From NCBI GenBank assembly GCA_030917225.1, contig JAUPVD010000356.1, positions 1-8,728 of the forward strand: DNA of 8,728 bases. Reading direction: 5' to 3'. The notes below the pieces were generated by a model. It searched no databases. It was not told the DNA's origin and saw nothing but the letters and a program-made list of their open reading frames with translations. Made by a program: the position numbers and the translations under genes. The DNA comes from Pseudomonadota bacterium. Its GTDB lineage: Bacteria > Pseudomonadota > Gammaproteobacteria > Burkholderiales > Rhodocyclaceae. Below are positions 1-6,727 of the stretch, one piece after another. Each line of letters starts with the position of its first letter. The first letter of the stretch is position 1.

Positions 1-443
1 CCGAAGACGTAGAGGATCCAGTGGAACTGCGCGATCAGCCAGGCGCCGATGAGGATCATGATGGCGCGCAGGACAACGGCACCGATGACACCGATGATCA
101 GCGCTCGCTTCTGCAGTTCGGCCGGCACGGCGAAGGCGGTCAGGATCATCAGGAAGACGAAGATGTTGTCGACCGACAGCGATTTCTCGATCAGGTAGCC
201 GGTGAGAAACTCGGTGGCCTTGAGGTTGGCAATTTCGCGGCCGACGCTCTGGTCCAGCCAGACCCACAGCCCGGCGTTGAAGATGAGCGCCAGCGCCACC
301 CATAGCAGCGACCAGCCCAGGGCTTCGCGGACACCGACGCTATGCGAACCCTTGCGTTCAAGAACCAGCAGGTCGACGGTGATGGCGATGACGACGAACA
401 GCGCGAAGCCTGCCCACATCCAGCTATTGGCAATGCCTTCCAT
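1..443 (-). CDS. alx: Alx/TerC-family integral membrane protein, 5' part (3' end outside window)
   Basis: Polytopic inner-membrane protein of the TerC family, closest in my memory to E. coli Alx, which is linked to manganese export and alkaline pH. The first 147 residues are visible and the frame is still open at base 1. Hydrophobic segments lie at about residues 9-27, 43-62, 79-106 and 113-137. The family signature TGYLIEKSLSVDN is at 81-93, with the conserved acidic residues E86 and D92 in the membrane, and a second conserved acid, D24, is in helix 1. The ATG at 443 follows an AGGAG whose upstream bases overlap the stop codon of the preceding small gene, so the two are probably translationally coupled. 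A yybP-ykoY riboswitch about 320 bases upstream supports a Mn role, because E. coli alx carries the same RNA class. The family is certain; strict Alx orthology and the transported ion are inferred. Confidence 0.9.
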   Translation of the reverse strand, partial: MEGIANSWMWAGFALFVVIAITVDLLVLERKGSHSVGVREALGWSLLWVALALIFNAGLWVWLDQSVGREIANLKATEFLTGYLIEKSLSVDNIFVFLMILTAFAVPAELQKRALIIGVIGAVVLRAIMILIGAWLIAQFHWILYVF

Positions 444-454
444 TGTCGGGCTCC

Positions 455-682
455 TTACCAGTTGTTGTTATGGCGAGGGTCGATACGGCGGTACTCGCCG
501 TCGATGACGTTCCCGGCTTCCTGCCCGCTTGCTGCACTGCCCGTCCGCGCATTGGTGGGGGCGGCTTTGAGCGCAGAGGCAAGTGCAGGTGCGATCGCCT
601 TGCTGATGAGGTAACCGGCCGCACGCACGGCGGTGCGCAGTACGGCGAGGCGGATTCTGGAGGAAATATTGAGGGGGTTCAT
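455..682 (-). CDS. Uncharacterised 75-residue protein in the Mn-riboswitch operon
   Basis: I do not recognise a named family. It is the first gene after the riboswitch and ends 11 bp before alx. The ATG at 682 has AGGAG seven bases upstream, in a context (AGGAGCCGAC) almost the same as that of alx. The N-terminal part (residues 1-40) is basic and hydrophobic with regular spacing, suggesting an amphipathic membrane-associated helix rather than a cleaved signal peptide. Residues 41-55 are small and polar. The C-terminal part carries VIDGEYRRID, which resembles the (V/I)(I)EGE(Y/F)RR tail found at the end of some small membrane proteins such as FxsA; I read that as a convergent or tail motif, not homology. 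The operon position suggests a role in Mn homeostasis or as an Alx partner, but nothing in the sequence proves a function. Overlapping frames exist on both strands, but only this one has a proper RBS and fits the operon. Confidence 0.75.
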   Translation of the reverse strand: MNPLNISSRIRLAVLRTAVRAAGYLISKAIAPALASALKAAPTNARTGSAASGQEAGNVIDGEYRRIDPRHNNNW

Positions 683-743
683 GGTCGGCTCCTGTTTTGA
701 AGGGTTGCTGTAAAAGCCCCCTTGCCGGTGCCGGCGGTAAACG

Positions 744-773
744 AAAAAGACCTTTGCCGGGCGGCAAAGGTCT
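744..773 (-). terminator. Intrinsic terminator, expression platform of the riboswitch
   Basis: On the minus strand bases 773-763 and 758-748 form a perfect 11-bp stem (AGACCTTTGCC with GGCAAAGGTCT) closed by a 4-base loop and followed by TTTTT at 748-744. The 5' stem strand contains the bases (770-765) that close the aptamer P1 helix, so P1 and this hairpin are mutually exclusive. In the known yybP-ykoY mechanism Mn2+ stabilises P1, which here would prevent termination and turn the downstream genes on. Confidence 0.9.
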
Positions 774-889
774 CGCTTGCAGAGGCAGCGGTCCTGAGTG
801 TGTTCCGGACTGCTGCTTGCCCGACAGGCCGGAGATCGCTTTTCAGCACTCTCGTATTGACGACCGGTCGATCCAGCTACTCCCCTTTG
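765..889 (-). promoter_or_regulatory. yybP-ykoY manganese riboswitch aptamer
   Basis: The minus-strand RNA carries the two most conserved blocks of the yybP-ykoY class: GGGGAGTAGC (885-876) near the 5' end and GCGAGACCTTTG (776-765) at the 3' end. They are joined by P1, CAAAGG (889-884) with CCTTTG (770-765). The CGTCAATACGAG stretch (862-851) fits the conserved loop of one leg, and the second leg includes a hairpin at 816-785 with GCAGC/GCTGC ends. This class senses Mn2+ and usually precedes alx, mntP or other TerC or P-type transporter genes; alx lies downstream here. The ligand is inferred from the class. A covariance-model search (Rfam yybP-ykoY) would confirm it. Confidence 0.9.
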
Positions 890-900
890 GGGTAGGGAGG

Positions 901-929
901 ATTCTGCCGAAGACTGTGGCTCAGGTCAA
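901..929 (-). promoter_or_regulatory. Probable sigma70 promoter for riboswitch operon
   Basis: TTGACC (929-924) and CAGAAT (906-901) are separated by exactly 17 bases, matching TTGACA in 5 of 6 and TATAAT in 4 of 6 positions. A start about seven bases further, near the A at 893, would put the aptamer at the very 5' end of the transcript, as expected. The -35 hexamer lies in the last two sense codons of lpxH (Leu-Thr) and abuts its stop codon, so the alx unit has its own promoter although it lies behind lpxH on the same strand. Confidence 0.7.
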
Positions 930-1655
930 CTTCTCACGCGAAAGGGTTTCCCCGTTCCAGACAAGGCATTCACCAGCCTTGTCGTGCCAGTCGGCCAGTA
1001 CCCAGCGCTCGACGCTGATGCCGTCGACGATGTGGTCGTGCGTGGCCGGCCGGTGCGTGTGGCCGTGAATGAAGGTGGCGTAGCCGTGGTCGCGCAGAAA
1101 ATCCTCGGTCGCCCCCGGGTTGAGGTCCATCAGGTAAGCGCTCTTGCCTTGCGCCTTTGCCTGTTTTCCCGATTCGCTTTGTTCGCGCAAGGCGCGGGCG
1201 ATGGCACGGCGCTCGGCCAGCGATTTGGCAAGGAATGCTGCCTGCCATTCCGGGGTGCGCGACTGGCTGCGGAAGGCCTGGTATTCGACGTCGTCGGTAC
1301 ACAAAGCGTCACCGTGTGAAAGCACAAACTGCCAAGCCGGCAGCGAAAGCACGTAGGGGTCGGGGAGCAGGCGAGCGCCGGTGGCGGAGGCGAAGTCATC
1401 GCCAAACAGGAAATCGCGGTTGCCGCGCATCACGTTCAGCTCGACACCGCTGTCGCTCAGTTCGCGCAGGGCGCGGGCAATACTGGCGTTGGTCGGGTCT
1501 TCGAGGTCATCGTCGCCGACCCAGTATTCGAACAGGTCGCCGAGGATGTAGAGGGCCTCGGCGGTGCGTGCGCGGCCGCCGAGGAAATCAAGGAAAAGCG
1601 CGTTGAGTTCCGGGGTCTGCGCCGACAGGTGCAGGTCGGAAATGAAGAGGATCAT
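921..1655 (-). CDS. lpxH: UDP-2,3-diacylglucosamine hydrolase LpxH
   Basis: Cleaves UDP-2,3-diacylglucosamine to lipid X and UMP, the fourth step of lipid A synthesis, as a peripheral enzyme at the cytoplasmic face of the inner membrane. The 244 residues are the usual length. The calcineurin-like metallophosphoesterase motifs are complete: D7 and H9 (SDLHL), D40 in GDLFE, N79-R80 in RGNRD, H114 in SHGD, and H197 and H199 in HGHTHRP, which should bind the two Mn ions. The ATG at 1655 is fixed by the metal motif starting at residue 6. The nearest purine-rich SD match (GGAG) is only one base from the ATG, so initiation may rely on the weaker AGAG further upstream. It lies 133 bp after ppiB, with a REP-like repeat between them. 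Its last codons hold the -35 box of the following riboswitch operon. Confidence 0.96.
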   Translation of the reverse strand: MILFISDLHLSAQTPELNALFLDFLGGRARTAEALYILGDLFEYWVGDDDLEDPTNASIARALRELSDSGVELNVMRGNRDFLFGDDFASATGARLLPDPYVLSLPAWQFVLSHGDALCTDDVEYQAFRSQSRTPEWQAAFLAKSLAERRAIARALREQSESGKQAKAQGKSAYLMDLNPGATEDFLRDHGYATFIHGHTHRPATHDHIVDGISVERWVLADWHDKAGECLVWNGETLSREKLT

Positions 1656-1676
1656 GCTCCGTACTCTGGCCGGGCG

Positions 1677-1778
1677 CCGTTCATGGTTCGATACGCTCGC
1701 GCTGCGAGCTACTCACCACGAACGGAACAGTGGCTCCGTTCGCCCTGAGTAGCCTGCCTGGCAGGCGTATCGAAGGGC
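1677..1778. repeat. Pair of REP-like palindromes forming one long inverted repeat
   Basis: This fills most of the 133-bp ppiB-lpxH gap. The two halves (1685-1726 and 1735-1776) are 42 bases each and are imperfect reverse complements around an 8-base spacer. They share TTCGATACGC, GCTACTCA and CGAACGGA. Each half is also a palindrome: unit A (1677-1725) has CCGTTCATGG/CCACGAACGG ends around a CTCGC/GCGAG hairpin, and unit B (1736-1778) has a GCCTGCC/GGCAGGC core and GCCCT/AGGGC ends. I recall similar CCGTTCG...TATCGAA intergenic repeats scattered through betaproteobacterial genomes. There is no T tract, so it is not a standard terminator, but the folded RNA could protect the ppiB 3' end or reduce read-through into lpxH. 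Confidence 0.8.
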
Positions 1779-1788
1779 TGGCAAGGAA

Positions 1789-2286
1789 TCAAACGGCTTC
1801 GGCCTTCTCGATGATCACGTCTTCCACCGGAACGTCCTGATGGAAACCGCTGTTGCCGGTCTTCACGGCTTTGATCTTGTCGAGGACATCGAGGCCTTCA
1901 ACTACTTCGCCAAAAACGCAGTAGCCCCAGCCGTTTCCGGACGGCGACTTGAAGTCGAGGAAGTCGTTGTCGACAACGTTGATGAAGAACTGGGCGGTGG
2001 CTGAATGCGGGTCGCCGGTGCGGGCCATGGCGACAGTGCCAAGCTTGTTCTTGAGGCCATTGGATGCTTCGTTTTCGATCGGTGCGCGGCATGCCTTCTG
2101 CTTCATGCCAGGCTCGAAACCACCACCCTGGATCATGAAACCCTTGATCACGCGGTGGAAGACGGTGTTGTTGTAATGGCCATCGGCGACGTAGGCGAGG
2201 AAGTTCTCGACGGTCTTCGGCGCCTTCTCGGCGTCGAGCTTGAGGGTGATGGCACCGAAATTGGTGGTGAGCTTGACCTGGGACAT
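1789..2286 (-). CDS. ppiB: Cytoplasmic cyclophilin-type peptidyl-prolyl isomerase PpiB
   Basis: Catalyses cis-trans isomerisation of Xaa-Pro bonds during protein folding. The 165 residues match the E. coli PpiB size and start directly in the cyclophilin fold with no signal peptide, so the protein should be cytoplasmic. Visible active-site motifs are FHRVI with R45, GFMIQGGG with Q53, and [17 protein letters not shown] (88-104), followed by WGYCVFGEV (120-128). The ATG at 2286 follows AAGGA overlapping the ppiA stop region, nine bases downstream of ppiA, so the two are co-transcribed and probably coupled. The protein is closely related to its neighbour PpiA; parts of the genes are almost identical in DNA. 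It is probably not essential. Confidence 0.96.
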   Translation of the reverse strand: MSQVKLTTNFGAITLKLDAEKAPKTVENFLAYVADGHYNNTVFHRVIKGFMIQGGGFEPGMKQKACRAPIENEASNGLKNKLGTVAMARTGDPHSATAQFFINVVDNDFLDFKSPSGNGWGYCVFGEVVEGLDVLDKIKAVKTGNSGFHQDVPVEDVIIEKAEAV

Positions 2287-2295
2287 GGGGTTTCC

Positions 2296-2856
2296 TTACT
2301 TTTCAGAGATGACTTTGACGGACTGGATGACGACCGGTTCCTGCGGCACGTTCTGGTGGCCGCCGCGGTTGCCGGTACGGACCTGGGCGATCTTGTCGAC
2401 GACGTCCATGCCTTCGGTGACCTTGCCGAACACGGCATAGCCCCAGCCATCGCGCGACGGGTAGTCGAGCGGCACGTTGTCGGCGTGGTTGATGAAGAAC
2501 TGGGCGGTGGCCGAGTGCGGGTCGCCGGTGCGGGCCATGGCGATGGTGCCGCGGGCATTCTTCAGGCCGTTCTTGGCCTCATTCTGGATCGGTGCCTTGG
2601 CCGTCTTCTGCGCCATGTCGGCGGTAAAGCCCCCGCCCTGAATCATGAAGCCGGGGATGACGCGGTGGAAGACGGTGCCGTTGTAGAAGCCGTCCTGGAC
2701 GTAACCGACAAAATTCTTGGCCGAGACCGGTGCCTTGGCGTCATCGAGTTCGATGACGATCCTGCCGAGCGAGGTCTGCATTTCGACCTTCGGGCCGGCC
2801 CAGGCGGCAACAGAAAGGATGAGGCCGGCGGCCAGGAGAGAGACTTTCTTCAACAT
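2296..2856 (-). CDS. ppiA: Periplasmic cyclophilin-type peptidyl-prolyl isomerase PpiA
   Basis: Secreted version of the neighbouring cyclophilin, acting on proline bonds of envelope proteins. From the ATG at 2856 it has 186 residues. A Sec signal peptide (residues 1 to about 20, LKK then a hydrophobic run) ends in AWA-GP. The mature part carries [31 protein letters not shown] and WGYAVFGKV, all with the catalytic residues. Two adjacent ATGs exist at 2859 and 2856. The AAGGAG at 2869-2864 is four bases from the first and seven from the second, so I prefer 2856. Both overlap the stop of the L,D-transpeptidase gene, which implies translational coupling. The longer open frame upstream of this start is antisense-like read-through into the preceding gene and is not real. 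Confidence 0.94.
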   Translation of the reverse strand: MLKKVSLLAAGLILSVAAWAGPKVEMQTSLGRIVIELDDAKAPVSAKNFVGYVQDGFYNGTVFHRVIPGFMIQGGGFTADMAQKTAKAPIQNEAKNGLKNARGTIAMARTGDPHSATAQFFINHADNVPLDYPSRDGWGYAVFGKVTEGMDVVDKIAQVRTGNRGGHQNVPQEPVVIQSVKVISEK

Positions 2857-4064
2857 CATGCGGCTCCTTCGTACACGATTTTCCAGGTGCCGTCCTCGCG
2901 GATCCAGTACTGGCGCTTTTTCATCTGGTTGGAAAGATTGTTGCTGCGGTAATCCTGCTCGAAGGTGACGACAACCAGATCTTCCTTGCCCGGATTGCGG
3001 AACATGGAGAGGTTGTCGGTCTTGACCTTGATCCATTCCTTGCCAGCGTTGACCTGGCGCTTCTGCTGGGCAAACTCCTCATAGCCCTGCTTGCCGGACT
3101 GGAACTTCTTCGAATAGTGGCGCAGATAGCGGCCGGTGTCGCGGCTTTCCCAGTCGGTGCGCCAGTCGTCGATCTTCTTGTTGAGCGCAGCGCGCTCGCT
3201 GCGCCAGTCGTCGAGCGACAGCCATTCGATCTCGTTGCTGATGATCACCGGCGTCAGGCCTGGCTGCAGGTTCTTGGCCAGCGCATCGAGATCCTGGTTG
3301 GCCAGCACGACGCAGCCGTCGGAGGCTTTCGGCGGGCGCGAGAAGGTATCGGAAGGCGTACCGTGCAGCCAGATGCCGTGGCCGTTGCGCCCCTGCCGCT
3401 TGTCCCATTCGTTCGGGTAATTGATCGGGAAAGCGCCGCTGCCGTAGAAGTCGGTCAGCTTCTGGCGCGGCAGGCTGGTGGTGACGTGATAGACGCCAAC
3501 CGGGGTCTTCTTGTCGCCTTCGCGGGCCTTGTCAGCGCCGAGCTTGCCGTGGCTGATGTAGTAATCCGCCACGAAGCGTGGGCCATTCTGTTCGTTCTGA
3601 TACACATACAAGCGTGCCTTCTGCGTGTCGACGACCACCGCATATTTCTGATCGGGCGGCATCTGCAGCAGGTAGCGCGGTACGGCGTTGGCTGATGGCC
3701 GCTGGCGGTTGGCTTGCAACCGGGCAACAGCTTCCTCGCGCAGATCGGCCAGGCGGTCGGCCGGGGCATTGGCGGCATTGCCCATGGTGGAGATTGGCCG
3801 CGACCGTGCCAGCAGCAGATCTCCCTTGATCAAATGGCCAAGGCGGAAGTTGGGGTGCTGTCGAAGCAGTGCTTCGGTCAGGCTGAGTGCCTGCTCGATT
3901 CGGTTCTTTTCGATCTCGGCGTAAATGCGGGCGAGTTGCGCCTCGATGCCGGCGTCCGAATAAGTGGGGGGAGGTGTTGCCGTTCCCGACCTGCCGGGAA
4001 CGGGGAGGGCGGGACTTACGGCAACGATGGTCAGCAGCAGACCACCGAAGGCCAGTCGCCGCAT
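2856..4064 (-). CDS. Csd6/Pgp2-like L,D-transpeptidase or L,D-carboxypeptidase (YkuD) with NTF2-like tail
   Basis: Exported peptidoglycan enzyme of 402 residues. Residues 1 to about 23 are a signal peptide (MRR then a hydrophobic run). Residues 36-125 are helical and charged, a likely dimer or partner-binding segment. The YkuD domain covers about 139-276, with HGTP (H234) and the catalytic SDGCVVL motif (C251). A charged helical linker (283-320) leads to an NTF2/SnoaL-like domain (about 312-400) ending in GTWKIVYEG. Helical N-terminus plus YkuD plus NTF2 is the architecture of H. pylori Csd6 and Campylobacter Pgp2, L,D-carboxypeptidases that trim tetrapeptides to tripeptides and set helical cell shape. 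Activity could instead be cross-linking or Lpp-type attachment. The ATG at 4064 overlaps the upstream TGA (TGATG) with AGGAG 11 bases away. A GTG ten codons upstream is possible but would spoil the signal peptide. Confidence 0.9.
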   Translation of the reverse strand: MRRLAFGGLLLTIVAVSPALPVPGRSGTATPPPTYSDAGIEAQLARIYAEIEKNRIEQALSLTEALLRQHPNFRLGHLIKGDLLLARSRPISTMGNAANAPADRLADLREEAVARLQANRQRPSANAVPRYLLQMPPDQKYAVVVDTQKARLYVYQNEQNGPRFVADYYISHGKLGADKAREGDKKTPVGVYHVTTSLPRQKLTDFYGSGAFPINYPNEWDKRQGRNGHGIWLHGTPSDTFSRPPKASDGCVVLANQDLDALAKNLQPGLTPVIISNEIEWLSLDDWRSERAALNKKIDDWRTDWESRDTGRYLRHYSKKFQSGKQGYEEFAQQKRQVNAGKEWIKVKTDNLSMFRNPGKEDLVVVTFEQDYRSNNLSNQMKKRQYWIREDGTWKIVYEGAA

Positions 4065-5170
4065 CAGCCGACGCGCTCCTGCTGGATCAGCCACTTGCCA
4101 CCGACGCGGATCAGCACCAGGGTCTTGCCGGCGTTCGAGTTGAGCGAAGCCGATTTGTAGACCTGGCGGAACTTGACGGTGGCCTTGTCGCCGGCGACCG
4201 AAATCTTGATGTCGTCAACGCTGACCTGGATCTTGCCGGGCTTTTCGATGCGCTGCTGGCGTTCGGTTTCCCATGCCTTGCGCGGCATGCTGTTCGGCGT
4301 CTGGAAATCAGGTGCATAGTGGGCGAGGTAGGCCTTGACGTCCTTGCGCGACCAGGCGGCGGCCCAGCCCTGCAGGACATTGACAACTTCGGCGTCAACA
4401 GACGCGCTATCCGTCGTCGGCTTGGCCGGGGCGGCGGGCTTGTCCACGGGCTTCTCAGCCACCTTGGCCGGTTCAGCCGGCTTTTCCGCTGGTTTGTCGA
4501 TCGGCTTGGCGGCAACCGCTGCTGCTACTACCGGGGTGACGGTTGCAGCAGCCGGCTTGGCGGGCTCTGCGGCAGCAACTTTTACCGGCTCGGCTGGCTT
4601 GGCCGCAACCGCAGCGGGCTTGCTGCCCGGACGCGTGCCAGTGCTGATCAGGTCGCGGATCAAGGACAGCTTGCCCTGTGCTGCAGCATTGCCCGAGTCG
4701 AGCTGCAATGCCTTGTCGTAGGCCTGGCTGGCCAGCTTGGCGTAGACATCACCCAGGTTCTCGTAGGCAATGGCGTAGGCCGGGTGAGTCCTTATGGCCA
4801 TTTCCAGCGCCGTGCGTGCCTTGTCGTACTGCTTCTGCTGCGCGTAGAGCACGGCCAGGTTGTTGTAGGGCTCTGGCAGTTCCGGGTAGTCCTCGGTCAG
4901 CTTGGTGAACACGGCGATGGCGTCTGCCGGGCGGTTCATTTCAGTGAGGATCAGGCCCTTCATGAAACGGCCCTGTGCGTCCTTGGGCTTGCCGGCGATG
5001 TAGGCGTCGGTTTTTTCCAGTGCCTGCGGGTAGTTGCCAGCCTTCATCAGTTTCTGGATGTCGGTCAGGCTGTCGGCGTGAGCCAAGGGCGCTGCAAAGC
5101 ACAGTGCGAGGGCTACGAGAAGCGCCGGCAGGCGGGCGTTTCGGGGCTGCGTCGGGAGGCTGGAGGACAT
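4064..5170 (-). CDS. Exported TPR protein with Ala/Lys/Pro linker and NTF2-like C-terminal domain
   Basis: Protein of 368 residues with no enzymatic motif. A signal peptide (1-32) ends AHA-DS. Tetratricopeptide repeats fill about 33-167 (for example PYNNLAVLYAQQKQYDKA, then AYENLGDVY). Residues 183-252 form a low-complexity linker rich in Ala, Lys and Pro with repeated KPAEP-type units, probably extended through the periplasm. Residues 258-368 form an NTF2-like domain ending GKWLIQQERV, similar in layout to the tail of the next protein. It should be a periplasmic scaffold. The TGA overlaps the L,D-transpeptidase ATG, so the two are coupled and may form a complex in which the shared domain type binds the same wall or protein target. 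Start chosen at ATG 5170, which puts the signal peptide near the N-terminus. A TTG at 5191 would add seven residues. The RBS is weak for both. Confidence 0.88.
   Translation of the reverse strand: MSSSLPTQPRNARLPALLVALALCFAAPLAHADSLTDIQKLMKAGNYPQALEKTDAYIAGKPKDAQGRFMKGLILTEMNRPADAIAVFTKLTEDYPELPEPYNNLAVLYAQQKQYDKARTALEMAIRTHPAYAIAYENLGDVYAKLASQAYDKALQLDSGNAAAQGKLSLIRDLISTGTRPGSKPAAVAAKPAEPVKVAAAEPAKPAAATVTPVVAAAVAAKPIDKPAEKPAEPAKVAEKPVDKPAAPAKPTTDSASVDAEVVNVLQGWAAAWSRKDVKAYLAHYAPDFQTPNSMPRKAWETERQQRIEKPGKIQVSVDDIKISVAGDKATVKFRQVYKSASLNSNAGKTLVLIRVGGKWLIQQERVG
4415..4624 (-). repeat. Low-complexity Ala-Lys-Pro coding repeat in TPR protein
   Basis: These 210 bases encode the linker of the TPR protein (residues 183-252). 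Short units such as KPAEP, KPVDKP and EPAKVA recur imperfectly. Such proline-alanine-lysine linkers are typical of TonB-like or wall-spanning proteins, and units can be gained or lost by slippage, so length may vary between strains. Confidence 0.75.
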
Positions 5171-5192
5171 CGATGTGGTATACTTCGCCAAG

Positions 5193-5219
5193 TTGAGTTA
5201 CGCAAATCAAGCTTACAAT
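5193..5219 (+). promoter_or_regulatory. Possible cysS promoter
   Basis: TACAAT at 5214-5219 matches TATAAT in 5 of 6 positions. The best -35, TTGAGT at 5193-5198, gives a short spacer of 15 bases. The resulting 5' leader would be about 115 bases, in which I see no T-box or strong hairpin. Confidence 0.45.
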
Positions 5220-5225
5220 CGATCA

Positions 5226-5254
5226 ATTCTAACAAGAAGCGCTGCGAAACCCAA
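5226..5254 (-). promoter_or_regulatory. Probable promoter of the tpr/ykuD/ppiA/ppiB operon
   Basis: On the minus strand TTGGGT (5254-5249), a 17-base spacer and TAGAAT (5231-5226), with TG one base upstream of the -10 (extended -10), make a good sigma70 site. Transcription would start near 5219, leaving about 49 bases before the ATG at 5170. It lies back to back with the suggested cysS promoter, so the two could interfere. Confidence 0.55.
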
Positions 5255-5341
5255 ACTTCATAGCCAATTTCTGACCCTGCCCCAAGTCCCTATCCAATGG
5301 CTCCCGGCGCCTGCCGTGGAGCGTCAGAACGAGTCTGCCAG

Positions 5342-6727
5342 ATGCTGAAAATCTATAACTCCCTGACCCGGGAAAAACAGGATTTTGTACCCATCAATCC
5401 CGGTAACGTCCGCATGTATGTCTGCGGCATGACCGTCTATGACTATTGCCACCTCGGGCACGCCCGGGTGCTGGTGGTTTTCGACATGGTCCAGCGCTGG
5501 CTGAAGGCCAGCGGGCTGAAAGTGACCTATGTTCGCAATATCACCGATATCGACGACAAGATCATCAAACGGGCCGTGGAAAACAACGAAACCATCGGTG
5601 CGCTGACTGACCGTTTCATCGGTTTCATGAACGAGGACGCTACGGCGCTCGGGGTGGAGAAACCTTCCTTCGAGCCCCGTGCTACCGAATACGTGCCGCA
5701 GATGCTGAGCCTGATCGGGCAACTTGAGGAAAACGGCCTGGCTTACAAGGCAACTGACGGCGACGTGAACTACTCGGTGCGCAAGTTCCCCGGTTACGGC
5801 AAGCTTTCCGGCAAGTCGCTGGACGACCTGCGCGCCGGCGAGCGTGTCGAGGTGGGAGTGGATTCGGCCAAGCAGGATCCACTGGACTTCGTGCTCTGGA
5901 AACACGCCAAGGAGGGTGAGCCCTTCTGGACGTCACCCTGGGGCAACGGTCGCCCGGGTTGGCATATCGAGTGTTCGGCGATGAGTTCCGAGTTGCTGGG
6001 CAAACACTTCGACATTCACGGTGGCGGACAGGATCTGCAGTTCCCGCACCACGAAAACGAGATCGCACAGTCGGAAGGCGCACATTGCTGCACCTTCGTG
6101 AACTACTGGATGCACAACGGTTTCGTGCGGGTTGACGATGAAAAGATGTCGAAATCGCTGGGCAATTTCTTCACCATTCGCGAGGTGTTGAAGAAATACG
6201 ACGCCGAAGTCGTGCGTTTCTTCATCCTGCGTGCGCACTATCGCAGCCCGCTCAATTACTCCGACGTTCATCTGGACGATGCCCGGCAGGCATTGACGCG
6301 CCTCTATACGGCGCTGAAAGCCGTGCCGCCTTCCGATCCGGCAGCGCTGCCCGACTGGGATGAGGCGCATGGCCAACGTTTCCGTCTGGCGCTGGACGAT
6401 GATTTCAACACGCCGGAAGCGATGGCCGTACTCTTCGACCTAGCCGGTGAAGTCAACCGTGCTCGCGACCTGGCGCTGGCCAATCAGTTGAAGGCGCTGG
6501 CTGGTGTGCTCGGCCTGCTCGATCGCGATCCGGCTGGTTTCCTGCAGGCCGGTTCTGGCGGTGCCGATGAACTGGCGCCGGAGGCGATCGAGGCGATGAT
6601 TGCCGCGCGTGCGGCGGCGAAGAAGGGTCGGGATTTTGCCGAAGCCGACCGGATTCGTGCTGAACTCACCGCAGCGGGTGTCGTGCTGGAAGACTCGGCG
6701 CAGGGTACAACCTGGCGCAGGGCCTGA
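5342..6727 (+). CDS. cysS: Cysteinyl-tRNA synthetase
   Basis: Class I aminoacyl-tRNA synthetase that charges tRNA-Cys in the cytoplasm; essential. From the ATG at 5342 it has 461 residues, the same length as E. coli CysS. The zinc site that selects cysteine is complete (C28, C211, H236, E240). The nucleotide-binding HLGH signature is at 37-40 and KMSKS at 268-272. The catalytic region also shows NITDIDDKI (66-74) and [15 protein letters not shown]. The C-terminal part is a DALR-type helical bundle with the usual tail. An in-frame ATG at 5297 would add 15 residues unlike the family and is not used. The SD sequence before 5342 is weak. The gene diverges from the TPR operon. Its TGA directly abuts the stop of the opposing GGDEF gene. 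Confidence 0.98.
   Translation: MLKIYNSLTREKQDFVPINPGNVRMYVCGMTVYDYCHLGHARVLVVFDMVQRWLKASGLKVTYVRNITDIDDKIIKRAVENNETIGALTDRFIGFMNEDATALGVEKPSFEPRATEYVPQMLSLIGQLEENGLAYKATDGDVNYSVRKFPGYGKLSGKSLDDLRAGERVEVGVDSAKQDPLDFVLWKHAKEGEPFWTSPWGNGRPGWHIECSAMSSELLGKHFDIHGGGQDLQFPHHENEIAQSEGAHCCTFVNYWMHNGFVRVDDEKMSKSLGNFFTIREVLKKYDAEVVRFFILRAHYRSPLNYSDVHLDDARQALTRLYTALKAVPPSDPAALPDWDEAHGQRFRLALDDDFNTPEAMAVLFDLAGEVNRARDLALANQLKALAGVLGLLDRDPAGFLQAGSGGADELAPEAIEAMIAARAAAKKGRDFAEADRIRAELTAAGVVLEDSAQGTTWRRA

Noticed and set aside
697..1068. 123-codon open frame on the plus strand over the riboswitch
   Set aside because: It is antisense to the structured leader and the end of lpxH, with no RBS and no recognisable domain.
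2005..2952. 315-codon open frame on the plus strand
   Set aside because: Antisense to ppiB and ppiA. Its internal repetition only mirrors the similarity of the two cyclophilin genes.
2296..3036. Longer ppiA reading frame starting at 3036
   Set aside because: The extra N-terminus overlaps the L,D-transpeptidase gene in another frame and would bury the signal peptide. The ATG pair at 2859/2856 has a strong SD.
3887..5263. 458-codon open frame on the plus strand
   Set aside because: It lies antisense to the TPR and L,D-transpeptidase genes, whose domains and signal peptides are clear. High GC creates long antisense frames, and this one has no recognisable domain.
5297..5341. Upstream in-frame ATG for cysS
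   Set aside because: It adds 15 residues not seen in CysS. The family N-terminus and the 461-residue length fit the ATG at 5342.
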